Shown here: piece by piece, positions 1 through 12,103 of the stretch | Layout of the letters: each line of letters starts with the position of its first letter | Position numbering within the stretch: position 1 is the first letter of the stretch | From: Panaeolus papilionaceus | Lineage: Eukaryota > Basidiomycota > Agaricomycetes > Agaricales | Length of the DNA stretch: 64,000 nt | Assembly (NCBI GenBank): GCA_015501605.1 | Contig: JADNRZ010000046.1 | Span: 1-64,000 of the forward strand | Direction of reading: 5' to 3' | Made by a program: the position numbers and the translations under genes | Notes under the pieces: generated by a model | Database searches by the model: none | What the model saw: only the letters and a program-made list of their open reading frames with translations | Told to the model about the DNA's origin: nothing

Positions 1-1009
1 ACCCTCAACCCCCTCCCCCCCATGTTTAGAATGCTGCTATCCCATTTCATACACATTTGTAATCTATCCATAAATGCTCTCCCCTGGGTATCTGTCCTGA
101 TATCAGCAATATTACCACCTACCCAGCCCATTGACCTGTCGATATCCCACCATATATATGCACCCCCTACGTGCTTCACCTACTCAATTTACACCAACCC
201 ACTCCCCCCCCCCCCTCCCCTCCTCCCCCCCAGAATTACAATATTGATCTGGTCACACCAATCATCCTACCCCGGCCCTCTATGTTCACCCACCATTATA
301 CCTATACTGCCTATGATCCCCACTCAACCCACCAACATCATCCTACCCACCCCCTGCTCGCCATTGCCACCCCAGAATTCCATCCATGCCCCCACCCACT
401 GAATACTGAATAAATACATTCATTACACTAGACCTAATGATTAAACTATTAATACTATACATTTGAAATGAAGGAAATCCATGGCAGTCCATGGACCACA
501 CTCAGTCAATACACTGTACTGAGTCCATAGCACCACTTGGTCAATGCATTGCAACTTCCCTACCTGGGACTATTGTGACTTATTTGACTGTAAGTTGTGA
601 ATCAGGACCCTATGAAGCACCAATGGACTATTGTGATTATCTATTACTGTGTTACACCTCTATCATGCTACTTTGTGACATGCGAGAGATCCTGCCCAGT
701 CTGACAGTGCTGGAGTTCTGGAACACAGTACCCCATCTTGCAACTCCTGAGTTGACCTGCTATGCAAGTCCCGATGTGGTTAACCACTCCACACCAGTTT
801 ATCCATTTTGTTTGGTGTGAAAGATGAGATGGGAGCTGTCCTGGCAAGCGCCATTGCTGAACATCTGGTGTTCGCGTTTCGTGTGATGGTGTGATGTTTG
901 TGACTTATTGTTGTGCACTGCACTGACTTTCTGAGTTGGGTGGTGCAGGGTGCTGTCAGCATGGATGAAATGAAATGAGCACGGTCGAAAATTGCCAAAG
1001 CTCTGACAG

Positions 1010-1110
1010 CTGTGGGGTTCGAACCCAGAGCCATAGGGCTTGACCATTGCCTGCCAGGGGTAGTGCAATGGCAGGCATTTCTGGTGGTCTTCCACTAGAC
1101 CACCAGACCC
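1010..1110 (-). repeat. Candidate tRNA-derived SINE or pol III promoter fragment
   Basis: On the minus strand a box A-like element (TGGTCTAGTGG, near 1,104-1,094) is followed about 65-75 nt later by a perfect box B core (GGTTCGAACCC, about 1,027-1,017). The region between does not fold as a normal tRNA: it contains a long inverted repeat around gcctgcc/ggcaggc. A tRNA-related SINE is therefore more likely than a functional tRNA. No second full copy was found by eye in the window. Confidence 0.4.
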
Positions 1111-2059
1111 CCCTTCAGTGTATTTATATAGAAGAATACTATTTGATTGACCACTGTCCATGACCTGCCCTTTCAAGCTTCATGAAGTAGCCATTGCCCC
1201 CAACCCACCCTAGACACCAATTCAGCTGGCTTCTCTCATCCTTGTGCCACATAACTTTGAGGCTCTCATTGAACTTGCCTTGAGACCGACTTTGTGATCT
1301 AGGGAACGACTGCAATTACATGGATACAAGTGCTGTTGCAATGGGATTCACTGGCTTAACTGGCCTGTCACTAATACAATACAGCTCTCTGGGTCTTGGT
1401 GGTTAAGTCGGTGCATGTCTTATGGATATTCATCCCAGTTAAGGACTGAGGGCATTGGGGCAGTGACATGGAGATGAACCTGCCCAGACATGAGCAAGGT
1501 CGTGGAGGTTGGCCTGTAAGTGCCATTCATTCTCTCATTCTAAATCACTCTGAATCTCATTAGACATAAGCTAACCTCTGATTCACTTCCAGTGTTGCCA
1601 GTTAAATCCACCTCCACTAAGTAACCAATGACTGAAAATGATCATAGCTGACACACTCGTTTTCTTCCACATCCACCCATCCACTACCCATATGACAAGA
1701 CATCATCTCCTGAAGATAAACTCATTGCCTCGCCACCTTTTACTCTCTGAGCGTACCTGTAATTACCACTCACCAATGTATCACTGGCGACAGCACCATA
1801 ACCACTGACACATCACTTCACCTTGTTGTTTCCTCATCCCTCTATGAACATCATGTGATACATCATTTGACTCACTGATCATCACCTCAACCATCTATCC
1901 ACCAACGTGATTATATCACCTTCTGCGTCACTCATCTTTGTTTCCTATACTGACTGATATGCCACCCTCCACATTGCTCACTCCCACAAGACTCCCAAGG
2001 CCTCATAATGTTTATCTCCTCCTACCTCTATCATCACCACAACACAATATGCAGCTCAC

Positions 2060-2330
2060 TCCTCCTTTCACACCTCCCTCGACATACTACTCTGCTTTTC
2101 TAGGTGGTTTTCTTGTCCTGAGTGTTGTGGATGACTCAGGAAATGTTGTTGTTTACTGTTGTTGGAGTGTTGGGTAGGTTTGGATACAACATGGGAGGGA
2201 TGATATTTTGGATGGTGAGTTGCATCTGGGCATGACTGGTGTTGGGGGTTGGGGTTTAAAAGGTGGGTGGGGTGAGAGAGGGAGGGGGGATGAGGTAGTG
2301 GGAAGGTGCAAGGCAAGGGGATAAAGGTTG
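2060..2330 (+). repeat. R1 module, unit 0 copy
   Basis: This is a diverged copy of the R1 module. It keeps the order of landmarks seen in better copies: a cacctccctcgacat-like start, a cctgagtgttg...ctcaggaaatg core, then a G-rich tail with gggagggatgatattttgg. CpG positions of the other copies are mostly TG or CA here, which fits methylation-driven decay. Confidence 0.55.
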
Positions 2331-2868
2331 GGAATGACATGAGACCAAGCTGACTGTCCATACAAGTTGAAATATTTTGAGTACCATCATATTGGTATCT
2401 GAATTCTGTTATGTGCCCCAGCCTTTACTTAGTTTATTTATGTTGAATAAAAATGTTATTTAAATGCAGATATTTTTAAATGCAAGTTGGAAGGATCACT
2501 TCGTCTCATGACCCATTGCATAAATCACTTTACACCACCTGCTATGCATTCCTGAAGCATTATCACCTGCAACACACCTTCCTGAAGCACTCAACTATAG
2601 CAGTACAGTCAACTCTGTCATAACCAATAGGTCTTGGGAGTCACCAAAAGCTATTGGTTATGGAAGGTTATTGGTTATCATAGCAGGTTTTAGGCCTTGG
2701 AAGACAACTTGAATTTGGGAGTCACCAAAAGTTATCAGATATTAGAGGTTATCAGATATGACAGCTATCAGTGCTGTGCAGAGCCTTCACCAAAATAAGA
2801 TACAAATTCATTTAAATTTCCACATTTCAGCATAGAAAATTACCAGTTGCCTACAATGAACAACCTAG

Positions 2869-4149
2869 CTACTTGTGTTTATGGAATACCCTTTTACCAG
2901 CTCCAAGAAAACGTCTAAATCGGTGTTTCAACGTGGCATGGAGTGGAAGTGGCAGTAGAGGCAACAATGAGTAGGTCTCTGGGTCAATCTCATATAGATC
3001 ATCCAAAAATGACTGCAGGGCCCCTAGTGCTACTTTCTCATCCCTGAGTACAATCTCAAGGAGTAAGGGATCTTCTCTTCCAGGGGTAGTTGCACTCTGT
3101 CTGTCCTCTGCCAGTGTGAGAAGTTTTTGTTGAATGTTGCTGATGCGCTCAAGGAGGTTGTTGAGGATGAGGGATTGGTATTGGAGATCTATCTTCTGTG
3201 ACTTGTTGTTATGAATCCATCCACCAATACGAGTGTCTAGGATTGACAGTGCTGAGTCATGGGAAAACTCAAACTTAGTGACATAGATGGGCAGTGTATC
3301 AGATGCCTATTGGAAGAATAAATCACACTTTCATTGTAGAAATGTAAACCACCTACCACAAATATTTCATTTTCCAAATCACTAAGCCGATTGTTGGCAT
3401 CCTCCATCTTCATGGGGGATGGAATGTGATTCCACATTGTGGTTGCCACAGTGATCCCAATAGCTCCAAATGACTCTGCAAATGCTCTGAGGAGCTTGAC
3501 TGCACCCCTTTTTGAGCCTCCCATCCTTATGTCAGTGATGGGCTGGAAGTAAAGGAGGCATACATCGACTCTTGCAGCAGATTGACTAACAAGAAGCACC
3601 ATCAAGAATTAGGACATTGTCAATTGAGTTGTTGAGCAATTAAAAACATACTGTAAATTATCCAATGTCACTATGATCATCTTGGTTATCTGGCTTTCAG
3701 ACATCTTGGTATCTAGAAAGCCAGGTGTATCCACTAGTATAACATTGCCTCCAAGGTAAGTCAAGCTGACAACTCGATAGCAGACAACCTCCTGGGTGAC
3801 ACTTTCAAGTGAATCCTTTGAAATTTCTAGTTTGTGATCTGGTGAGAGTGACTCAATGAACTGGGGAGGAACAAAAGCCAGTTTTTCAATGTGAGATATT
3901 GGTGAGAAGGCAAAACATATGAATGTAGTGAAATTATACATACAGTGCTCTTTCCAGCTCCAGTTGGACCCATGAGACTAAAGAACAAGTAGTGTTATGA
4001 GCATTGCTATTTAACATGAGGCAGATTATAAATATAACATACAGGAAAGTGGACAAATGTTCTCCTTTAACATCTTTGGGAGTCACAGGTATAATACTTA
4101 TGGGGCCCAAGAATTTGAGATGCAGATATTCTGCTCTGGTGGTCAACAT
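2869..4149 (-). CDS. G-domain P-loop GTPase, copy 1 (multi-exon)
   Basis: This is a predicted GTP-binding protein of the large basidiomycete G-domain family; its cellular role is unknown. Splicing by eye gives exon 1 at 4149-4043 (starts MLTTRAEY), exon 2 at 3977-3944 carrying the Walker A/G1 motif GPTGAGKST, exon 3 from 3860 carrying G3 (DTPGF), then an exon with TDIRMGGS and TTMW, and a last exon ending at 2869. Junctions have GT..AG borders and keep frame (exons 1 and 2 sum to 141 nt). TTMW replaces a canonical NKxD/TKxD G4, as I recall for relatives. The C-terminus is basic and proline-poor, unlike the paralogue at 18,660-20,013, because the duplication boundary falls inside the last exon. 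The reading frame appears intact. The gene body is CpG-depleted and the upstream DNA is not. Confidence 0.75.
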
Positions 4150-7100
4150 GGTGCTAATCTGAGATATGAAACTTTGCACGGAAATGGTTCTAGTTCAATG
4201 TTGAGAGACGCTGGTGTGATTTTCCCAGCTGCAGTCCACATGTTGCTGACAGCATGCGAATTCCATCTTATCAGATCCAGACATCAATTCAAATAGGATT
4301 GAGGTGACAGCTACGTGTCTGCCCACATTTTTCGATACCGATGTTCGATGACCGCCTCACTGTTGAAGTTACAGTCAACAAATATTTTTGTCATGCCACC
4401 TTGCAGTTCTACCGTCGCGCGAGGGATATGTTCACAATTTTCTTGGTGCATGCATCACCAAATTCGTAGTTGAAACTGGAACGTGAATGGATTTGAGGGT
4501 ACTTGGGATGGTGGTGCGGTTGTCGTAGTTCTGTGAGACCGTGAATAGTTGATGATTTAGGAAGCATATCTTTTGATGACGGTAAGCTCAAAAGCGGTCA
4601 ACAGTAGAAATAGTCAAGCGCGCCGCGGTGCGCTCAGTATGGATTACATCCACAGTGGTCTTGATGTGAGTAATTAAACGATTGAATGAGGGAATCATGG
4701 GTAGGGAATGGTTGGGTTGCATCAAGGCGTAAGCAAAGCCAAGAACAGGGGAAAGCGACAATACTGATAAGTCAAACGGTACAATACTCACAACCTCAAC
4801 TACGCCCTCCATCTACTCGAGTCATTCTACGTGTTTCACCTAGTTACCCTCCATTCATTCGCATTCGATGTCCTTTGGAATCTGAAAACTAGTCGGACGC
4901 GGTATGGGATGAGGAATGGCGAGGAAATTTATGATGGTTAGAAAGGACTTCATGTAATCCATAATCTCTGGAGAAAATGCAAGCGTGAAAAAAAGCCATC
5001 CAGTGCGAGGTACGCACTGGCCTCATCTTCAGACTGTGAGTCGATAAGGGATGCGGGTTGTGAAAATGCGTTGCTTATTTCGAATCTCGATACAATTACT
5101 GTTTCAAGGAGAATAGAAAACATAGTGTGAGTTTATGGTGAGTAGCCAATGGAGGACAGAATTCAATTGCGTTGGGGGTCTATATTTTCCCTGGTCACCC
5201 ATGTGAGACGTGTTCATCGCGATGTTGGTCAAATCTCAAACCCACTATGCGTTTTTCTCAAATAGATACTCCTTATGCACGTTTCCTGTTACCTACCCTC
5301 TTCCGTTTCCACAGCACCAGGCTACTGTTGTCTCCCCGGCGCATCACACATCGATCATCACCGACCTCGCGATATTGCTCGTCCACCATACACGATCACC
5401 ATGGTCCATCTCCAACTGTACCAATGCGGGAGCCCAACACTTTGCACCCAGCGTTTCACTTCAACCCGTTCACGGTGCCGTGCTCATAGGAATCATCGGT
5501 CATAGAAGTGATGAAAGGTAGGAATTGGAAGAAAAGAGGGGGGATGTACCACGACCGGGTGAGCTTGGCGATTGGGCAATGTGAACTTCAGCCGCTTTGG
5601 CCCATCCTCTTGTAGAACTTACCTTGGCTTTTTATGCTACCTTCCATGGCTGCTCAGGTTATTCAGTTGGTAATCTGGTGGGTAGCTGAAAATATCCGAT
5701 GTGGAGCACGCCAGGGTTAATTCAAGTTGGCTGTGAAGGTGAAACGATGTCGACCGATACGGAGCATGCGCAGGATTGTATGGGGAAAGGGGGGCGTCGA
5801 TATTTGATTCCCGGGTTTATATCGCGTTAAGAAATCGTGTGCGTCCGCTGGGGTTAGTGGTGTGGGATGAAGGTACGATTAGGAAGGAATACCTCAGAGA
5901 TATAGCGATACCCCTTGAATATTGGTTCTTGCGAGAGAAATAAGGGAAGGACGCGTTAGAGGCTTAAGATCTTTTAAAGCGCTCTGAAAGAGCTTTCCGA
6001 GGGCGAAGTACTGACGCATAAGAGGCGAAATATTAGTTTGTATTTACCAGTCCTCCATCCCGTTTTCTTGGATTACATTTCTCACTGTCGAGGCTACCGC
6101 CGACCTGGTACGTTGTCTCTGTCGCCACTTCGTATCTGTCGACCTCATCTCTCTGGACTCCACTTAGGTTTAAAATTTACTCACTTCAATCCATTTTTGG
6201 CATATTCCGTCACCTGTGTTGCTCGATATCGGCCATCGACATTGTCGCCTCCACCCAGGAAACAATCCGATTCAACTCAAGGTTCACTCTTCGCCAAGTA
6301 CGAACCAATGACGTCAGTGAAGAATAGCGAGAAATCACGCAAATAAAGAAATCTACCTCTGACTGGCAACGGGTATGTGAACGAAGTGAGGACATATTCG
6401 AATGAATTGGTCGTAGGCAGGGAGTTAAGTTGAAGGCGGGTGGAAGTGCTCACAAGTGGGGGATTGTTTGTCGGTGTTTGAACTCATCATCTGACATCGA
6501 CATCAAGCTGTCGACCCAACCGGGTTTGTCCCAAACCATCATGGTCGTCGCGCTGCACCTGAGTTGAATGGTTGCCATCCTTCGTCAGCTCGTTCTTTCC
6601 ATCTTTTTTACTTCTGAATTTGTTGTTCACGGTCGAATGTGAACGAAGGAATGCCTCAGAAGCGGCTGTAGGTTGAAGTGGGTTGGATGGGTTGACTGCT
6701 AGGTGTCCTGGTCAGCCTATGTCCTTACAGTGTAGTGGACGATGGTAGAGGGAATGTGCATTTTGGACTTTCAAATGGCTTAATATAGTTTCATGTGACT
6801 ACCACGAGGTCATTCTTTTACCTGCCGTGCTGACCTATACTTGTCAATTTCAGTGTACTTCCATAGCACAATTTCATCCTTTTTTCATCAATGAACTGGT
6901 TGACCACGGATCCCATTATCGTCGCTAAGGTCGTCCGCTGTTAACGAAGGGGGAACTTTTTTTCAGGGGTTATGCGCAAATCAACAGGGTAAAATGGGAA
7001 CATGCACCCACGGAGATTGTTGGGAGAACATGCACGTCCAGCTTGTCACCACCCTTTCATCTGCTTTTCCTCGTGTGTTTTTTCAATACCAACATTCTGA

Positions 7101-7900
7101 AGCTTTAACTAATCAATAAGTTTTAGACCACATTCCACTACACCCACCATGCGCTCTCGCTTCATTCACCATCTACCACCCAACACAACGAGAATTTCTT
7201 CAGCCCTATATGTCGATCGGCCAATGGTATGTCAAAACGAGGTATGTCTACCGTCTCTTCATTTTAGACGGGGCGATACTGACAATACAAGTTTTCTGCA
7301 TGCATCATGGATCTGGTCTCGTCGTTCCACAGATGTTGTTTTAAAATCTACTTGTACTCTGCACCCTCCGGCTTTAGCAGTCTCGTTTTCTCCCCTACAT
7401 GCTGTATCAAGGAAGGGAGGCAACGACTGATGCCTCATCAAACATTGCTGTTGGTCTCATTCATCCCTCTGGGGTTATACCAGAACCACATCTTCACCGT
7501 ACTCCCGTTGGCAGGAGCGTCCTACCACCGATTGATCACCATCACTCCCTGCGCCGTTCATTCTTGATTTCATCTCCATCCACCCTCCCTCACTTCCAAT
7601 AACCCTCGTCAACCTACCTCTATCATTTCCACAGGCTACCCAGTACTAGGTTCCGCTTCCGTCCTCATCTCACTCAGGTACCTTCTCCAACTCCCCTTTA
7701 TCCTCACAAGAAGCGTATGATCACCTATCACCGCGTCGTTGCCGTCGCGCCCTGTTCAAACCCCATAATTGAACACTCGCCTTCAGTCGCTCTGTTCAAC
7801 CTTCTCACTCGGTCGTCCTGTGTACGAGCCAGGCGGAGTAGGAGTATTGAAAGGCTGGGTGTGAACGGGAGGAAACGAAAATGGAAGGTGTTGATGTGAG
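4150..7900. repeat. Unit 1, proximal part: non-coding, duplicated at about 20,014-23,780
   Basis: No coherent gene is visible on either strand. The sequence aligns by eye with 20,014-23,780 at an offset of about 15,890. Landmarks include the upstream stretch near 4,150-4,270, ccatgtgagac at about 5,200 and 21,090, and the intron-like segment near 6,796-6,850. A stretch around 4,610-4,740 (gattgaatgaggg...gtagggaatgg) also recurs at about 11,030-11,150 and 20,510-20,640, so one sub-module is present three times. The DNA is CpG-rich, in contrast to the GTPase gene body next to it. Confidence 0.6.
6796..6854 (+). repeat. Intron-like conserved segment, unit 1 copy a
   Basis: The segment follows ...taatatagtttcat and ends in aatttcag before tgtacttcc. 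Parallel copies at about 15,281-15,348, 22,671-22,728 and 28,266-28,328 have a clean gtgagtacc donor. In this copy the donor reads gtgact. The preserved borders suggest an ancestral intron in a transcribed repeat, either non-coding RNA or a dead gene. Confidence 0.45.
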
Positions 7901-8460
7901 GCGACCTCGGCCATCAGGCGAACTGGACGCCAGCACTTAGACTCATAAGTCAAGCCAGATTCCAATGCTAGACTTCACTCCTCTTATAACACCTCCCTCG
8001 ACATCCTATGCTGCTTTTTATGGCATTTTGCTCGCTCTAACTGTCGTCGTTGCGGCATGAAACGCTGTGGGACCTGGCCATCAGGCGACGTGGACACGCG
8101 GACACTTTGGCTCATAGGTCAAGTCAAGCGGCAGCGATGGTTCTCACTCCTCCCATAGCACGAATCCCAGCACCTTATGATGCTTTCAAGGGTCATTTGC
8201 TGGTTCTAGGTGTCACCGATGCCTCAGGAAACGTCGTTGTTGAATGTCGTCGGAGTTTGGGTGGGGTTGGGGTTACAGTGAGGGAGGGGCGATATTTGGA
8301 TGTCGAGTAGTGTATGGGTAGGATTGGCGGTTGGGATGGGGTGACAACAAGAATGAGATGAAGGGGGATACGAAGGAAGTGGTTGAGAAGGCGGAAGATG
8401 AGGGGATGAATGTAGGGAATGATAGGAGCAGCGACCCAACGTTCAATACAATGATGGTTT
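7900..8460 (+). repeat. R2/R1 tandem module array, unit 1
   Basis: Two consecutive copies of a composite module lie here. R2 is a ggccatcaggcga...ggacac...ggctcata...gtcaag stretch, near 7,910 and 8,070. R1 is a gtcctaggtgtcaccgatg-like stretch followed by a G-rich tail, near 8,010 and 8,200-8,300. The repeat period is about 165 bp. The same pair is found in unit 2 at about 23,780-24,370. No long open reading frame crosses the array. Confidence 0.65.
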
Positions 8461-9160
8461 CAAGTGGTTGGGGCATAATATTTTTGTAAGTAATACGACT
8501 CCATGCAGCATCGTTGTGTATACTAACTTCGGCTCCAGCTTGTTCACCCAAAAATGCCCTCGTTTTCTTTACTACCTCTCTACCATACACTGTGGCCATC
8601 TGAAGATGACACCCGAGTCATCACCCCACCACTCTGGTTGCCTGAAAGCTCATATAGCCCACCAGGAGTGTTGCAATCGTTGATTACCGCTCACCACCAC
8701 AGCAACGGTGGCCTATCATGAGAGTATCACCACCACCACCAGCTCCAGCAACGCAATGACTGCACAACAAGTGACGTCGTCGTTGGCCTCTGTCATCTCC
8801 CGACGACAGTCTCTAGTCCATGTCAGCTGTCACTGCGATCATCCTACCACATATTTACATCGCTCCCCGGCACCTGCGTGTTCATCTTCAATTGGCGATT
8901 CCTACACCGATCAATACGAGGAACTTCACTTCGTTATTCCTGAAAGTCCTTACGTCGTTTATCTTTTCTACCTACATCCACTATTTCCACGACGTCGCCT
9001 CATTGCTTTTCTCCAAAAGAATCTTCGTTTCCCCGATCATATCGCTTCTGTCTCATCGCCAGCATTACGCCTTTCATGCTGATTGCATCCTCGTTATGAC
9101 TCAGGCGTGGTGGGGGTGACGAGACGGTGGGCTGTTTCAGGACGATGTTGTTGCGCAACG
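8461..9160. repeat. Unit 1 spacer, duplicated at about 24,360-24,800
   Basis: This is non-coding sequence aligning with unit 2 from about 24,360. It includes the stretch caccaggagtgttgcaat near 8,660 (24,550 in unit 2) and an attaccactcacca-type stretch that recurs in several modules. The two units stop aligning after about 8,930 and 24,790, where each has private sequence. No gene is supported. Confidence 0.5.
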
Positions 9161-10170
9161 GGATCTCTGCCGTCGGGGGACATGGAATGCGTTAACTTTG
9201 GCTCACGAGTCAACGTCTACCGATGCTCCTTGCTCCTCTCGTAACATGAACCCCGACATCCTACATTGCTTCTCATGTTTGGTTGGTGGTCCTAGGGATC
9301 GCTGATGCGAAAGGAAACGCCGTTGATGGGAGTGGTCGGAGTATCGCAGGAGCACGTCCTTCAACACTGTCATCACTGCAAACCCTGTACTACTCAACTA
9401 CTTCCATCGCTCCCTGCGTCGTTTATCCATCTTTGAGAATTCCTACACGAACCAATACGCGTAACTCATGTCGCACACTCCAACTGCGGACATCTTGACC
9501 CCCAAGTCAGACCACACTCCGCCAATGACGCACACTTCTTTTGTAACACCCACGCTGCTTTTTATAGTTGGTTGCTGTTTCTACTAGGTCTCGCCGATGC
9601 GCCTCATAACGCTCATGTCATCCACATTATCGGGCCGTTTTGCTCATCAGAAACGAGTTTAAACCTACCAGGAATACGTTTCTGTCGCCACCCCGGTCAA
9701 CTCAACGGCTCAGCACTCAGTACTCAGTTCTCAGTAGTTAAATTCCGGCGCATTTACGCTGACGTTCTTATGATTTAGGAGGATAAGGTGTGAGGAGACG
9801 GGCGACGTGGACCCGCCGACACTTCGGCTCATATGTCACCTCCGGCGACAGAGATGGACTGTACCACCTCCCTTAACACCCTACTCTGCTTTTTATGGCG
9901 TTTCGGTGGTCCTGGGTGTTGCCGATGCGCCAGGAATGCTGTTGTTGGATGTTGTCGGAGCATTGGGTGGGGATGGGGTTAGGGAGAAGGGAGGGGATAT
10001 ATTTTGAATGTTGTGTCGCGTCTGGGTACGCTTGATGTTGGGGATGGGGGTAGAAAGTTGGGTGGCATGAGAGTGGGCAGGGAGGAGGTAGCTAAGAAAG
10101 AGGAAGAGGGGGTACGGGTGGATATTGACTGGAGCGACGTACCAGCCTTCAATATTATAGACGTTTCAAG
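9160..10170 (+). repeat. R2/R1 module array, unit 1 distal part
   Basis: Three degenerate R2/R1 modules occur at about 9,170-9,320, 9,560-9,620 and 9,800-10,030. The last is the best preserved, with ggcgacgtggacccgccgac followed by a cctgggtgttgccgatgcgccagg core and a G-rich tail. Its counterpart in unit 2 is 25,780-26,020. No protein gene is supported. Confidence 0.6.
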
Positions 10171-11700
10171 TGATTAGGGCGGGATATTTTTGTGTGTAAA
10201 ATTGATTTAGATGCGATTCTGAGTTTGCTGTCTGACTGATTGCCAGTAATCTTAGTAGACTCGTGTTATATTGTGTCGATTTTTCAGATGACACCCCTGC
10301 TTGACTGACATTAATAAAGGTGAGGATTGCAGTCATCATGAATTTCGCGCCATCAATTCGCTTCATCGACTTCATCCATTCCTTCATAGTAGTCCCTCGC
10401 GCGTATGCACAGATACATGCGTCTGCGTCACAAACAGTATATATTCGGCAATCGAGTACAAGTCGCGAGGATCTAGATGTCGGTAAATTGTTGACACACT
10501 TGTGCGCCAAGTGGGCATCTGAATAGGAGGGGGACCTTTTTGATATAACCAGGAACAAAATCTAAGCTACTATTGGACTCCATTTTCAAGTCAGCACGAC
10601 AAGACACCTTCATTGAACGATAAATTCTGCGGATTGCCATCGCTGTTATCAATTCAAATTTAATTCAGCCAGTATACATAATATTGATTCAACTCTCGCA
10701 TTGGTCGCCGCGCCAGTGGATCACCACGCGACGCTTCCGTGGGAGGATGCAACAAGCATCGAACTCAAAGCTTTCATCTTGCATTCTCATTCATTTCAAG
10801 AGCGACACTCGTCTCCCTCAGCACCCCCATTTTTTTATTATCACGCCATTGCAAGGACTTGAGCACAGAGGTTGAACTGGTCAGCACCGATGGCAACACT
10901 TGGACTCAAACTGTCATCTTATCCAACTCTGTTGTCGATATCTGTGTTTTACCCCCATTCCCTTATCGCATCACTTCGTCTTAGATTGCACCATAAAAAT
11001 GGAGTCTTGAATTAATCAAGCCCGCTGCGCTGCGCTCCGTATGAATTACACTCACAGCAGACTTGGTGTCAGCGATTAAACGATTGAATGAGGGGATAGT
11101 AGGTAGGGAATGGTTGGGTTGCGTCAAGGAGTGAAACCGAGAACGGGGAAACACGATGACACTCATGATTCAGATACGTGCACAACTATAGGATACTCAC
11201 AGTCTCTCGACTGCACCCTTCTTTGACTTGTGTAGTTATGTGTGTTTTATCCAGATGGCCTCTATCCATTCGCCCTGAAGTCCTTTGGAATCTGAAAATT
11301 ACTTGAACGCAGTGCAGAATGAGAAACCATGATCTCAAAGACAATAGAGAGGTTGGACCACCCAGTAATGTTGACGGATTTCTGGCAGTTTGCTGGTTGT
11401 GGGGTCGTCAATGCCCTCGAAAACGTTGTTGCTGGACGTCGTCCGAGTGGTGGGTAGTTTTGGGGTTACAGAAAGGGCAGGGCGGTGTTTCGGATTGTAC
11501 ATCGTATTTGGGTACGATTGGCGTTGGGGTAGGGGTAGAAATATGGCAAAGATGAAAGATGATGCAGAGGGCATAGTAGTGGGGGAAGACGAGGGGATAA
11601 GACGGGGAACGAGGAGGGACCAAATACCCTATTCCGTTTGAATAACAAAAGACGACGAATGAATGAGGGCTGGGCATAACCGGTGCACTCGTACGTTGTT
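10171..11700. repeat. Unit 1-specific segment with extra module copies
   Basis: Up to about 10,460 this aligns with 26,180-26,450 in unit 2. From about 10,480 to 11,770 it has no counterpart there, so it is either an insertion in unit 1 or a deletion in unit 2 of about 1.3 kb. It contains a third copy of the gattgaatgaggg...gtagggaatgg sub-module (about 11,030-11,150) and an R1 copy (about 11,385-11,540). No gene is recognisable. Confidence 0.5.
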
Positions 11701-12103
11701 ACAGCCTAGACAACGATGATCATCATAACGCAGTTCTTATCCCCCTTATCGTAACGTCCCGAGACTGCCCCCACGAATTTACTCCACGATAAATGAGTAA
11801 AGCTTGGATGGCCTGAGGTAATACTGAGGTTGAGGGGTAGGGAGTCCACGAGATGAAAAAGGATAACAATAACAAGCGCTGGAAGAGCATATCAGGAAGC
11901 TGAATTCACAATATCCACATGGAGGATGGTTGACGACTAGCGTCTGAGGTGTGAAGAATTCTAGCCGCTCTCCTACGACGTCGGGATAGGATGACCATTA
12001 CGATAGAGCATGGATCAGTCCATTTACGATACTCACAACCTTGAATCCCAGGTCCGCTATTATTCGACGACGCCTCATTATCATCTGGCTGTTTTACCCA
12101 TCC

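Larger units (their letters stand above)
1..2450. repeat. Eroded, CpG-poor remnant of the large tandem unit (unit 0)
   Basis: No supportable protein gene is seen here; the open frames are short and low-complexity. Several stretches match modules of the two better-preserved units downstream. The stretch near 1,600-1,640 (ending in a ...gttaaatccacctcc core) matches about 16,090-16,130 and 29,080-29,110. The module at about 2,095-2,215 matches 8,200-8,300 and 24,080-24,180. An intron-like stretch with a gtaagt donor near 1,517 and a ttccag acceptor near 1,590 sits in the same relative place as in the other units. CpG is almost absent: the first 420 bases hold about four CG dinucleotides. This suggests an older copy eroded by methylation-linked C-to-T change. 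Limits are approximate because divergence is high. Confidence 0.55.

Noticed and set aside
22..413. Two overlapping plus-strand open frames rich in proline
   Set aside because: The frames come from a C-rich, T-rich low-complexity stretch with no start context, no splice partner and no conservation in the other units.
1390..1450. Second tRNA-like stretch with a box A-like TGGTTAAGTCGG
   Set aside because: No box B was found at a suitable distance and no tRNA fold is evident.
5172..5521. Three overlapping frames of about 76-105 codons, with relatives at 21,027-21,401
   Set aside because: They overlap in different frames, and indels between the units change the frame. This indicates non-coding repeat, not a conserved protein.
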